A DNA stretch of 64,000 nucleotides from contig JAFKLG010000073.1 in assembly GCA_017304945.1 (NCBI GenBank), forward strand, positions 1-64,000. Direction: 5' to 3'. The stretch comes from Rhodospirillales bacterium (lineage in GTDB: Bacteria > Pseudomonadota > Alphaproteobacteria > Acetobacterales > Acetobacteraceae). The position numbers were made by a program, and so were the translations under genes. Numbering within the stretch: position 1 is the stretch's first letter; each line of letters starts with the position of its first letter. The notes under the pieces are model-generated. The model worked only from the letters and a program-made list of their open reading frames with translations, was not told the origin of the DNA and did no database searches. Of this stretch, positions 1-8,271 are shown piece by piece.

Positions 1-236
1 GGCGAGGACCGCGAGCCGCGTGGAACAGCCGTCGGCCACGGCAGGATCGTGCGGAAGGGATCCGCGGGTCGACGCCCGCGGATGACGAGGGGGGCGAGGA
101 CCGCGAGCCGCGTGGAACAGCCGTCGGCCACGGCAGGATCGTGCGGAAGGGATCCGCGGGTCGACGTCCGCGGATGACGAGGGGCCGCGTGCGGTGGGGA
201 TCCGCGGGTCGCGCCCGCGGATGACGGGCGGGGAAC
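1..236. repeat. Tandem ~92-bp repeat with palindromic cores
   Basis: Two near-identical units of 92 bp (1-92 and 93-184) are followed by a truncated third unit (185-236). Each unit carries a 9-bp inverted repeat, ATCCGCGGG then a 5-6 base spacer then CCCGCGGAT, at 60-83, 152-175 and 200-222; the second copy has one G-T wobble. Such palindromes could form hairpins at the 3' side of the minus-strand gene that ends at 240. No coding potential is apparent in 1-239. Confidence 0.85.
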
Positions 237-239
237 CCC

Positions 240-2549
240 TCAGCCGCCCGCGTCCTGCATCGCTTGCCAGACGCGCTGCGGGGTCGCGGGCATCTCGAAG
301 TGGCGGATCCCCAGCGGGGCCAGGGCGTCGTTCAGCGCGTTCATCGCCGCGGCCAGCGCGCCGACCGTGCCGGCCTCGCCCACACCCTTCGCCCCCAGCG
401 GGTTCGCCGCGGTGGGAACCTCCCGCGTCGCCAGGCGGAAATCCGGCAACTCGGTGGCGCGCGGCATGTGGTAGTCCATGAACGAGGCGGTGAGCATCTG
501 CCCCGATTCCGGGTCGTGCACGATCAGCTCGCCCATCGCCTGGCCGATCCCCTGCACCACGCCGCCATGGATCTGCCCCGCGACCAGCAGCGGGTTGAGC
601 ACGCGGCCCAGCTCCTCGACCGCGGCGTAGCGCACCACCTCGGCGACGCCGGTGTCGCGGTCGATCTCCACCTCGCAGACATGCGTGCCGTTCGGAAACG
701 TCACCGCGGTCGGGGCGAACTCGCCGGACTCGGTCAGCCCGCCTTCCTCCCCCGGCATCACCGGCGCGGCGCGGGCCACCTCGGCCAGGCTCACCGACCG
801 GTCGGTGCCGGCGATGCGGAACCGGCCCTGCGAAAGCTCCACGTCCACCACCGCCGCCTCCAGCACCTCGGCGGCCAGCCGCCGCGCCGTCTCGATCAGC
901 GCATCGGCCGCGATCGAGATCGCCGCGCCGCCGACACACAGCGCGCCGGAGCCGCCATTGCCCTTGCCGTGGCTGAGCAGGTCGGTGTCGCCGCCCTGGA
1001 AGCGCACCTGCTCCATCGGCACGCCGAACCGGTCGGCGACGAGCTGGCTGAACGCGGTCTCCAGCCCCTGGCCCACCGACATGGAGCCCGACCGCAACAC
1101 CAGGGTTCCGTCGGGCGACAGATGCAGCGTGGCGAGGTCGCCGCTCGGGCGCAGGAACGGACCGCCCGCGACCTCGATGCAGTTGGCGACGCCCAGGCCG
1201 CGCAGCTTGTTCCGCGACGCTGCCTCCTGCCGTCGCGCCGCGAACCCGTCGAGCTCCGCCATCTCGGCGGCCAGCTTCATGTTCCCGTCGAACTCGCCGC
1301 AATCGTAGGTGAAGGTCAGCGCGGTCTTGTACGGCATCGCCTCGGGCGGGATCAGGTTCTGCCGCCGCAGCTCCCACGGCGAGACGCCGAGCTCGCGCGC
1401 GGCGATGTCGAGCAGGCGCTCGATCGTGTAGGTGGCCTCGGGCCGTCCGGCGCCGCGATAGGCGGCGGTGGGCACGGTATGGGTCAGCACCCCACAGACC
1501 GTCCCGTCGATCGCCGGGATCCGATAGACGCCGGCGATGCCGCCGAAATTGCCCACGCCCCAGCCGGAGCGGCCGGAGACATAGGCGCCCAGGTTCACGT
1601 CCCAGCGCACCCGCAGCGCGGTGATTCGGTGCTCCGCGTCGAAGGCGATCGCGCCGGCGATGCGCATCTCGCGCGCCTGCTCGTCGGTCAGGAACCCCTC
1701 GGTCCGGTCGGCGACCCAGCGCACCGGGCGTTGCAGCCGGCGCGCCGCCCAGGCGACCAGCGCCACCTCCTGGTGCACGCCCGACTTCATGCCGAAGGAG
1801 CCACCCACATCCTCGGCCAGCACGCGGATATCGGTGGGCGCCACGCCGAACGGCCCGTTCGCAAGGCCGTTGCGGAGCTGGTGCGGCGACTGGTGGGAGG
1901 CATGCACCACGATGCGGCCATCCGGCCCGATCTCCGCCCAGGCGCCGCGCGGCTCCATCGAGTTGGCGGTGACGCGGGACACGCCGAAATCGAGCGTCGT
2001 CACATGCGCGGCGGTGGCGAAGGCGGCCTCCACGGCGGCGGCATCGCCGCGGCGCCACAGGAAGCCGACATTGTCGGGCACGTCGTCCCACACCGGCGGC
2101 GCGCCTTGGGCGAGGGCGGCCACCGTGTCGGTGACCACCGGCAGCGGGTCGTACTCGACCAGCACCGCCTCCGCCGCCTCCTGCGCCGCGGCGCGGCTCT
2201 CGGCCAGCACCAGCGCGACCGGCTCGCCCACGAAGCGCACCCGGTCGCTGGCGAGCAGCGTGCGGTCGGTCTTGGGCGCGGGGCTGCCGTCCGGCCGGGG
2301 GAAGTTGATGCCGCCCGGGATGGGGCCGACATCGGTCAGGTCGGCGGCGGTGACCACGCCGACGACGCCGGGCATGCCCCGCGCCGGATCCGGGTCGATC
2401 GACAGTACTCGCGCATGCGCGTGCGGCGAGCGGACCAGCACGGCGGCCAGCAACCCAGCCGGGTGCGGATCGCCCACATAGGTGCCGCATCCGGTGAGCA
2501 GGCGCGCGTCTTCCCGGCGCCGCACGGATTTCGCCTCGATGCTGGCCAT
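240..2549 (-). CDS. Molybdopterin-binding large subunit, xanthine/aldehyde/CO dehydrogenase (CoxL/XdhB) family
   Basis: A 769-residue protein with the arrangement of molybdenum hydroxylase large subunits: an N-terminal RREDARLLTG segment, a central AYRGAGRPEATY motif near residue 360 and the C-terminal GVGEAG motif near residue 720 that holds the catalytic Glu of the family. The motif is AYRGAGR, as in aldehyde and N-heterocycle hydroxylases, not AYRCSFR of form I CO dehydrogenase, so a hydroxylase role is likelier than CO oxidation. The ATG at 2549 matches the family N terminus; the frame stays open upstream but encodes nothing family-like. No 2Fe-2S small subunit or FAD-binding medium subunit lies in the window on the upstream side; they could be beyond position 1. 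Divergent from the dioxygenase at 2753. Confidence 0.93.
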   Translation of the reverse strand: MASIEAKSVRRREDARLLTGCGTYVGDPHPAGLLAAVLVRSPHAHARVLSIDPDPARGMPGVVGVVTAADLTDVGPIPGGINFPRPDGSPAPKTDRTLLASDRVRFVGEPVALVLAESRAAAQEAAEAVLVEYDPLPVVTDTVAALAQGAPPVWDDVPDNVGFLWRRGDAAAVEAAFATAAHVTTLDFGVSRVTANSMEPRGAWAEIGPDGRIVVHASHQSPHQLRNGLANGPFGVAPTDIRVLAEDVGGSFGMKSGVHQEVALVAWAARRLQRPVRWVADRTEGFLTDEQAREMRIAGAIAFDAEHRITALRVRWDVNLGAYVSGRSGWGVGNFGGIAGVYRIPAIDGTVCGVLTHTVPTAAYRGAGRPEATYTIERLLDIAARELGVSPWELRRQNLIPPEAMPYKTALTFTYDCGEFDGNMKLAAEMAELDGFAARRQEAASRNKLRGLGVANCIEVAGGPFLRPSGDLATLHLSPDGTLVLRSGSMSVGQGLETAFSQLVADRFGVPMEQVRFQGGDTDLLSHGKGNGGSGALCVGGAAISIAADALIETARRLAAEVLEAAVVDVELSQGRFRIAGTDRSVSLAEVARAAPVMPGEEGGLTESGEFAPTAVTFPNGTHVCEVEIDRDTGVAEVVRYAAVEELGRVLNPLLVAGQIHGGVVQGIGQAMGELIVHDPESGQMLTASFMDYHMPRATELPDFRLATREVPTAANPLGAKGVGEAGTVGALAAAMNALNDALAPLGIRHFEMPATPQRVWQAMQDAGG

Positions 2550-2752
2550 GCTCTCTGGTCCCTTCGTCGATCGGGGGAGTGTGGCACCACGAGCGCCCCA
2601 AGGGGAGGGACCGGCCGGTCCGGCCACGGTCCCGCCCACTGCACGGCTCCCTGCGACCGCCGGGGCACGTGCACGCGGGGCGGTTTGTGGCACCGGGTTT
2701 GCTGGGACAGAGTGCTGGATCGCCAAGCCCGTCCTCCAGGAGTGCTGCCCGT

Positions 2753-3625
2753 ATGCAGATCGCCCCCACCCTGCTCGATTTCCGTCCGCTGGCGCCCAGC
2801 TTCGGGGCAGAACTCTCCGGCATGCCGGTCCATGGCGACGTGTCCGACGCCGATCTGCGCGCCTTCGTGGACGCGCTGCACCGCCACCGCGTGCTGCTGC
2901 TGCGCAACCCCGGGCTCGACCCCGGCGATCTCGTCGCCTTCTCCAAGCGGCTGGGCCCACTCGAGCTGCATGCCGCGGTGGAGGCACGGCATCCCGCCCA
3001 TCCCGAGATCTTCTGCGTCGGCAACGTCGTGCGCGACGGCATCACCGCCAATTTCGCCCGCGGCGTCGAGCAATGGCATGCGGACAGCTCCTATCGCGTC
3101 ATCGCCAGCGATGCCTCGCTGTTCTATGGCGAGGAGGTGCCGCCCGAGGGTGGGGAGACGATGTTCGCCGACGCGACCGGGGCCTGGGACGCGCTGGACC
3201 CCGCAACGCGGCAACGGCTCGAGGGGTTGCGCGCGGTGCACTCGCTCGAGACGCTGTACGACTGGAACCGCCGGCACACGCCGAACCGCGCGCCCCTGAG
3301 CGCGGAGAAGCGGGCGCTGTGGCCGCCGGTGAGCCATCCGCTGGTGCGCACGCATCCGGTGACCGGCGCGAAGTCGCTCTATCTCTGCCCCGCGGTGATC
3401 AGCCACATCGAGGGAATGGACGCCGCCGAGGGCGCCGCCCTGATCGAGGAGCTGACCGCGCATGCGACCGCGCCGCGCTTCGTCTACAGCCACCGCTGGC
3501 GCCATGGCGACCTGGTGATCTGGGACAATCGAGCGGTGCTGCACACGGCCAGCCTGTTCGACCACACGCGCTATCAGCGCCTGATGTTCCGCACCACGCT
3601 GGCAGGCGGCGCGCTGGCCGCCTGA
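2753..3625 (+). CDS. TauD/TfdA-family Fe(II)/2-oxoglutarate dioxygenase
   Basis: A 290-residue cytoplasmic dioxygenase of the TauD/TfdA family, which hydroxylates organic substrates (sulfonates, aryloxyacetates and others) with 2-oxoglutarate and O2. The Fe-binding facial triad is visible: His109 and Asp111 in WHADSSY, and the distal His264 in VIWDNRAVLHTA; a downstream Arg (about 274-279) would bind 2-oxoglutarate. The ATG at 2753 is chosen because an AGGAG (2738-2742) lies ten bases upstream and the N terminus matches the family; the open frame further upstream is not family-like. Divergent from the molybdenum hydroxylase and convergent with the MmgE/PrpD gene, 15 bp away. The substrate cannot be told from sequence. 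Confidence 0.92.
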   Translation: MQIAPTLLDFRPLAPSFGAELSGMPVHGDVSDADLRAFVDALHRHRVLLLRNPGLDPGDLVAFSKRLGPLELHAAVEARHPAHPEIFCVGNVVRDGITANFARGVEQWHADSSYRVIASDASLFYGEEVPPEGGETMFADATGAWDALDPATRQRLEGLRAVHSLETLYDWNRRHTPNRAPLSAEKRALWPPVSHPLVRTHPVTGAKSLYLCPAVISHIEGMDAAEGAALIEELTAHATAPRFVYSHRWRHGDLVIWDNRAVLHTASLFDHTRYQRLMFRTTLAGGALAA

Positions 3626-3640
3626 TCCGCCAGGACCGCC

Positions 3641-4984
3641 TCAGCCCGCCGCGGTCAGCGCGCGGGCGGAGATGGACCCGAGTTCCTCGAGCCGCTGGAA
3701 CAGGAGTCCGGCCGGAATGTCCGACCCGCCCACCTCCAGGCAGTCGGCGAACTTGTCGTAGAGCTGCTGGTCCGAGAGCGGCCGGGACGGATGACCGGTG
3801 GCGCGCGAAACCGGCGCCCCGGCGATCGTGCGTCCGTCGGTCAGCATCACCGTCACGCTGTCGCTGGGCGCGGCGCCCGGCAGGGCCGGATCGTACTCCG
3901 TCGTGGTGACCGTCTCGACCTTGCGCATCAGCGCCTGGATGTCCGGCCGCTGCACGAACCCGTCGGTCAGCTCGCGCAGGCCGACGCGGTGGGCGACGAT
4001 CCCGCTCGCCATCGCGAACTCGATGGAGAACTTGGCGGCCAGCCCGGTGTCCGGCTGGTGGTTGCGCAGCACGGTCGCGAAGTAGTCGCTGATGCCGACC
4101 GTGACCTTGGCGACCTGCTCCGGCGCGATCGGCGTCGTCGCCACCAGGTCCAGCACGCAGTCGATGGCGCGATGCGTGCAGTAGCAGGTCGGGTATTTCT
4201 TGATGCCGAGCCCCTGGGTGAGGATGGCCCATTCGGTTCCGGCGCGCGGGGCGCCCTCGCGGTCCTCGGTGCCGGTGGGGGAGATCGCGTGCAGGAACCC
4301 CTGCGGGTGCTCCAGCGCGTCGGTATTGGCGGTGAACCCGGCCTTGGCGAGCCGCGCCGCCATGATCCCGGCATGCGCCGACTTCCCGGCATGGAACGGC
4401 TTCGTCATGGTGCCGAAATTCGACATCAGCCCCGCCGCCTGCGAGGCCCCGAGCGCAATGGCGATGGCGGCGGTTTCGGCGTCGAGCTTGTGCAGCTTGG
4501 CGCAGGCGGCGGCCGCGCCCACCGCGCCATACAGCCCGGTCGGATGCCAGCCCTTCTGGTGCAGCAGGCCGGAATCGCGGCGGAACAGCTCCGCCCAGGT
4601 CTCGTAGCCCGCGACATAGGCGGTCAGCATGTCGGCCCCGGACGCATCCAGCGCCTCCGCCTCCGCCAAAATCGCCGGCACCAGCACCGTACTCGGATGT
4701 CCGCGCAGGGCGACGTCGTCATAGTCGAGCGCGTGCGCGGCGGTGCCGTTGATCCAGGCCGCCTCCGGCGCCGGGCTCTTGCGCGTGCCGAAGGTGAGCG
4801 TGGCGGGGCCGTCGCCGGGCGCCAGCGTCTCGGTGAGGATGCGGACGCTCTCCTCTTGCCGGCCGGCGATCATGGTGCCGATGCAGTCGATGAAGCCCAT
4901 CCGCGCGACGCGGACGACCTCCTCGGGCAGCCGGTTGGGGGAGAGGTCGGCGACGAACTGGCCGAGATGGCGGGTCAGGGTCAT
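3641..4984 (-). CDS. MmgE/PrpD family protein
   Basis: A 447-residue MmgE/PrpD-fold protein. The family includes 2-methylcitrate dehydratase and cis-aconitate/itaconate-related enzymes, but many members are uncharacterised. Family features seen are the N-terminal helical region with GFIDCIGTMIAG, the HALDYDD segment, GWHPTG, and KKYPTCYCTHRAIDC in the C-terminal half. Start ATG 4984 is preceded by a clear CCGGAGGA ribosome-binding site. It lies 175 bp downstream of the actin-like gene on the same strand. A second, only distantly similar MmgE/PrpD gene is at 62413. The real substrate is unknown; prpC/prpB are not nearby, so a methylcitrate-cycle role is not supported. Confidence 0.9.
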   Translation of the reverse strand: MTLTRHLGQFVADLSPNRLPEEVVRVARMGFIDCIGTMIAGRQEESVRILTETLAPGDGPATLTFGTRKSPAPEAAWINGTAAHALDYDDVALRGHPSTVLVPAILAEAEALDASGADMLTAYVAGYETWAELFRRDSGLLHQKGWHPTGLYGAVGAAAACAKLHKLDAETAAIAIALGASQAAGLMSNFGTMTKPFHAGKSAHAGIMAARLAKAGFTANTDALEHPQGFLHAISPTGTEDREGAPRAGTEWAILTQGLGIKKYPTCYCTHRAIDCVLDLVATTPIAPEQVAKVTVGISDYFATVLRNHQPDTGLAAKFSIEFAMASGIVAHRVGLRELTDGFVQRPDIQALMRKVETVTTTEYDPALPGAAPSDSVTVMLTDGRTIAGAPVSRATGHPSRPLSDQQLYDKFADCLEVGGSDIPAGLLFQRLEELGSISARALTAAG

Positions 4985-5159
4985 GGGGCGGTTCCTCCGG
5001 GTTGGAGGAACTGTGCGCCATCCGCTCCGCAGGGCAAGGGCGGCCGGCGACAGGCTCCGCCCGTAACGCGGCCCCGGCCCGCCCGATCGGCGGCACCGCC
5101 TCGGCACCCGGCCCCCGGCGCGGCCTGGTCGAGCGCGCGCGGGCCTGGCGCCTGGCCTC

Positions 5160-6176
5160 TCACATGTTCAGCATCGCGCCCACCAGCGCCCCCTTGGCGG
5201 TCGCGCTCATCGGGTCCTTCGCCAGCGTGATCTCGCCCAGCGTGATCGGCAGTTCGGTGGCGGCGAGCGCGGCGCGCAGCCTGGGCAGGAAGGCGCGCGC
5301 GAGCGCGGTCCCGCCGGCGCACACCACCGGCACCGGGCCGGTGAAACGGGGCAGCCGGCGGCTGTCGCGCAGCGCCGATTGCAGCGCCTGCGCCGCGGTC
5401 TCGATCGTGTCGCCGTAATAGATCGACAACGCGCGGTCGATCGCCGACCCCTCCGTCGCCTCCAGCCCGAACCCGGACTCGGCCGCGTTCTCCTTGTGCA
5501 GCCGCACCGTGGTCGGCGTCTCCCCGGTGACCGACGCCGCGCTGGCATCGATGTAGTCGCCGGCCCGCGTGGTCGCGATCGTCAGCACCGGCAGCCCGAG
5601 ATAGGCGAGGCACATGTTGCACATGCCGCCACCGAAGCTCATGCCGATGCCGGTGAAGTTGGCGTCCTTCAGTTCGGCGTAGACGACGGCGAGTCCCTCG
5701 TTCACGGCCTGCGCCTCATAGCCCAGCCGCTGGAAGATCGAGAGCATCGAGCGCTCGTGGTAGATCAGGTCGGGGCTGCGCTCCGCCGGCGCGCTGGGCA
5801 CGCTGAGGCAGACCTTCTCACCCTTGGTCGCGCGGCCGCACAGGCTCTCGATCAGCGCCTCCATCATCTCCAGGTTCTTCGGCTCCGCGGGATTGAGCAG
5901 GCCGCTCTGCATCGGCCGGCGCGCGTCGCTTTCCAGGAACTTGGCGAACTCGTCGGCGCGATTGCCATAGGCGTAGATGCGGTCGCCCTCGACGCGGTGC
6001 AGGATGTTCTCCCGCAGCAGCATCTGTTCGGTCATCTTGCTGTAGGGCAGCTCGACGAAGGCGTTCAGCTCCGTCTTGAGCGCGACGGTCTCGCCCTTCA
6101 GCGTGGCGAGGACGATGCGGCTGGTACCGAGGTCGACGCCCTTGAGGGCTTGCTGGGCGGGTGCGGCGGCGGACAT
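5160..6176 (-). CDS. Actin-like ATPase (MreB/MamK/Hsp70 fold), uncharacterised family
   Basis: A 338-residue protein with actin-fold nucleotide-binding signatures: phosphate-1 GVDLGTS at residues 13-19, phosphate-2-like MSFGGGM near 178, and an adenosine-like CAGGTALARAF near 281-290. It is short, like MreB/MamK filament proteins (about 340 residues), not like DnaK (about 630), and has no substrate-binding domain. The phosphate-2 loop has Ser in place of the usual Asp of DIGGGT. The ATG at 6176 is preferred over one at 6212 because a GGAG sits upstream and the protein then begins just before the phosphate-1 strand. The gene follows a coiled-coil gene by 28 bp, which suggests a filament plus adaptor pair. 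Assignment to the actin fold is firm; function is unknown. Confidence 0.8.
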   Translation of the reverse strand: MSAAAPAQQALKGVDLGTSRIVLATLKGETVALKTELNAFVELPYSKMTEQMLLRENILHRVEGDRIYAYGNRADEFAKFLESDARRPMQSGLLNPAEPKNLEMMEALIESLCGRATKGEKVCLSVPSAPAERSPDLIYHERSMLSIFQRLGYEAQAVNEGLAVVYAELKDANFTGIGMSFGGGMCNMCLAYLGLPVLTIATTRAGDYIDASAASVTGETPTTVRLHKENAAESGFGLEATEGSAIDRALSIYYGDTIETAAQALQSALRDSRRLPRFTGPVPVVCAGGTALARAFLPRLRAALAATELPITLGEITLAKDPMSATAKGALVGAMLNM

Positions 6177-6204
6177 GCGGCGGGTTCTCCGGATGGGGGC
6201 GGGA

Positions 6205-6759
6205 TCAGGCATCGGGCGCGTCCAGGTCGACGATCGCCTGGTCGGCGGCGGGGACGGGCGGCGCGCGGGAGCCGGTGCCGCGGCGCTGTCGCTCGAGCAC
6301 CTGCAGCAGCGCGGCCAATACCGGCCGCAACTCGGCCTGCAGCGCTTCCTGCACCGCGGTCGCGACGGCCTCGCGATCGGCCGAACGGGCGTCGATCTTG
6401 CGGACGGTCTCGGCCAGCCGAGCGGCTTCGGCGCGAAGGGCGCCCTCGGCGCGGGCCTGCGCCTCCGCGAGCCGGTCGAGCAGCACGGCGATGCGGTCGT
6501 TCAACCGCGCATTCTCCGCCACCAGCCGGCGGTACTCGGCGGTCCGCAGGGCGGCGGCGTCCTCGGGGTCCGCCGGCGCCGCGTCGGGGCCATCGGCCAC
6601 CAGGGGGCGCTCAGAGCCGAGGCGTTCGGACCCAGGGCGTTCGGGTGTGGGGGGAAAGGCGAGCAGCCGGTTGGCCCCGCGCCGCGCCTCCCGCAGCGCC
6701 ACCGCGATCTCCGTCACACTCGGTTCTGTCTCGCGGTCGCTCACGGTGGCGCCGGTCAC
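6205..6759 (-). CDS. Coiled-coil protein paired with the actin-like ATPase
   Basis: An unrecognised protein of up to 184 residues. The N-terminal 70 residues are low-complexity and Pro/Glu/Arg-rich; residues about 78-160 are a predicted long amphipathic helix rich in Ala, Glu, Arg and Leu with heptad-like spacing (for example RLVAENARLNDRIAVLL); the tail is short and acidic (DQAIVDLDAPDA). No signal peptide or membrane segment is seen. The start is a GTG: 6759 gives the longest form, but the GGAG at 6759-6762 overlaps that codon, so the in-frame GTG at 6744 (179 residues) may be the true start. It lies 28 bp upstream of the actin-like gene, so co-expression and partnership are inferred. Confidence 0.6.
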   Translation of the reverse strand: MTGATVSDRETEPSVTEIAVALREARRGANRLLAFPPTPERPGSERLGSERPLVADGPDAAPADPEDAAALRTAEYRRLVAENARLNDRIAVLLDRLAEAQARAEGALRAEAARLAETVRKIDARSADREAVATAVQEALQAELRPVLAALLQVLERQRRGTGSRAPPVPAADQAIVDLDAPDA

Positions 6760-6830
6760 TCCGGGGGAAGCCGCCAGCGCGTGCCGGCTGCACGCGGAAT
6801 GCGTGCATGCGATAGTCTGGGCTGCTCGGA

Positions 6831-6846
6831 TTAACGAAGCGTTGAC
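6831..6846. promoter_or_regulatory. CtrA-box-like sequence upstream of the coiled-coil/actin-like operon
   Basis: TTAA at 6831-6834, seven bases, then TTGAC at 6842-6846. The alphaproteobacterial CtrA site is TTAA-N7-TTAAC, so this has one mismatch. It lies about 75-90 bp upstream of the coiled-coil gene. A single near-match can occur by chance, though AT-rich motifs are rare in this GC-rich window. Confidence 0.2.
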
Positions 6847-6904
6847 CGGCCGGCCGTTTCTGCCGGGTCACGGCGGTGCGGCGAGGGCCGCCGACGGCCT
6901 CGGG

Positions 6905-8263
6905 TCACAGCCGCGCGGCAAGGCGCCGCATGCAGGTCCGGAACCGCGCGGTGATCGCCGCTGCCGCCGGATGATGCCCGCGCCGGATCACCCAGCGCCC
7001 ATCCACCATCACGTCGCGCACCGGCGTCGGGTTACCGGCGGTGAGCCACGCGTCCAGCAGCGCAGCGGGCGGGCGCCCCACCAGCGTCGGGTGGTCGGGA
7101 TCGAGCACGACCAGGTCCGCCACGCAGCCCGGCGCGATCCGCCCCGCCGCCCGCCCCAGCGCCTGCGCGCCACCCGCGAGCGCGGCCCGGAACAGGTCGA
7201 GCCCGATCGAGCGGCCGGGGGCCGCCGGCATCACCGCGCGGCGGCGCTGCAACAGGCGGTGGATGCCGTCGAGCCAGCGCAGCTCCTCCGCCGGGGAGGT
7301 GGTGAGGTTCGCGTCGCTGCCGATCCCGAACCGCCCGCCGGCGGCGCGCCAGGCGGGCAGGGGGAAGATGCCGTCGCCCAGATTCGTCTCCGTGCTGGGA
7401 CAGAGCCCGGCCACCGCCCCCGTCGGCGCGAGGCGCGCCAGCTCCTCCGGCGTCACATGCGTCGCATGCACCAGGCACCAGGAAGGCCCGATCCCGGCAT
7501 GGTCGAGCAGCCACTGCACCGGCCGCGCGCCGCTCCAGGCGAGGCAGTCCGCCACCTCCGCCTCCTGCTCCGCGACATGGATGTGCCGAGGTGCCGCGGC
7601 TGCCAGCGTGTCGGCAAGCGCCTCGGCGGCGGCAAGCTCCTCCGGCGTGACCGCGCGCAGCGAATGCGGCGCGACGCCGACCCGGGTCACGCCGGCGAGC
7701 CGCTGGCACAGGGCGGCATAGGCGTCGAGGCCCAGCACGAAGCGGCGTTGCCCCTCCGTCGGCGGCCGCCCGCCAAAGCCGGCATGGCGATACAGGACGG
7801 GCAGCAGGGTGAGGCCGATCCCGCTCTCCGCCGCCGCCGCCACGATCCGGTGCGAGAGTTCCGCCGGGTCGTCGTACGGCCGACCGTCCGGCGCGTTGTG
7901 CAAATAGTGGAACTCGGCGATCGCCGTGTAGCCCTGGCGCAGGCACTCGAGCTGGAGCTGGGCAGCGATCGCCTGCACGTCGTCGGGGTCGAGCAAGGCC
8001 AGGAAGCGATACATCACGTCCCGCCAGTGCCAGAACGTGTCGCCCTCGGGCCCGGCGCGTTCGGTCAGGCCCAGCATGGCGCGCTGGAACGCATGGCTGT
8101 GCAGGTTGGCCATGCCCGGCAGGACCAGGCCGGCAATCCGCTCCCCGGCCGGCGGCGTGTCGGGCGTGACCGCTTCGATCCGCCCGTCGGGGCCGAACGT
8201 GATGGTCACGTCCGCTTCGATCCGGTCCTCGACCAAAGCGTGGGCGGCGTGCAGCGTGGTCAT
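6905..8263 (-). CDS. hutF: Formimidoylglutamate deiminase (HutF), amidohydrolase superfamily
   Basis: A 452-residue cytoplasmic metal-dependent deiminase that converts N-formimidoyl-L-glutamate to N-formyl-L-glutamate and ammonia in the five-step histidine degradation route. Metal and active-site motifs are present: HSHAFQRAM with His55/His57, HVAEQEAEV for the third metal ligand, and the late Asp in GSDANLTTS. Length and order match HutF. The stop of the upstream LysR gene is 8 bp before this ATG, so the two are probably one transcript. Other hut genes (hutH, hutU, hutG) are not in the window, so a role in histidine use depends on genes elsewhere; a related iminohydrolase activity is possible. 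Confidence 0.88.
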   Translation of the reverse strand: MTTLHAAHALVEDRIEADVTITFGPDGRIEAVTPDTPPAGERIAGLVLPGMANLHSHAFQRAMLGLTERAGPEGDTFWHWRDVMYRFLALLDPDDVQAIAAQLQLECLRQGYTAIAEFHYLHNAPDGRPYDDPAELSHRIVAAAAESGIGLTLLPVLYRHAGFGGRPPTEGQRRFVLGLDAYAALCQRLAGVTRVGVAPHSLRAVTPEELAAAEALADTLAAAAPRHIHVAEQEAEVADCLAWSGARPVQWLLDHAGIGPSWCLVHATHVTPEELARLAPTGAVAGLCPSTETNLGDGIFPLPAWRAAGGRFGIGSDANLTTSPAEELRWLDGIHRLLQRRRAVMPAAPGRSIGLDLFRAALAGGAQALGRAAGRIAPGCVADLVVLDPDHPTLVGRPPAALLDAWLTAGNPTPVRDVMVDGRWVIRRGHHPAAAAITARFRTCMRRLAARL

Positions 8264-8271
8264 GCGTGAGG

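Noticed and set aside
1..236. CRISPR-like array
   Set aside because: Only two and a half near-identical 92-bp units with no unique spacers; no cas genes anywhere in the window.
3641..4984. 2-Methylcitrate dehydratase (prpD) proper
   Set aside because: No prpB/prpC nearby and family-level motifs only; broader MmgE/PrpD call kept.
5160..6176. MamK magnetosome filament
   Set aside because: No mam genes nearby and the phosphate-2 loop differs; only the fold level is supported.
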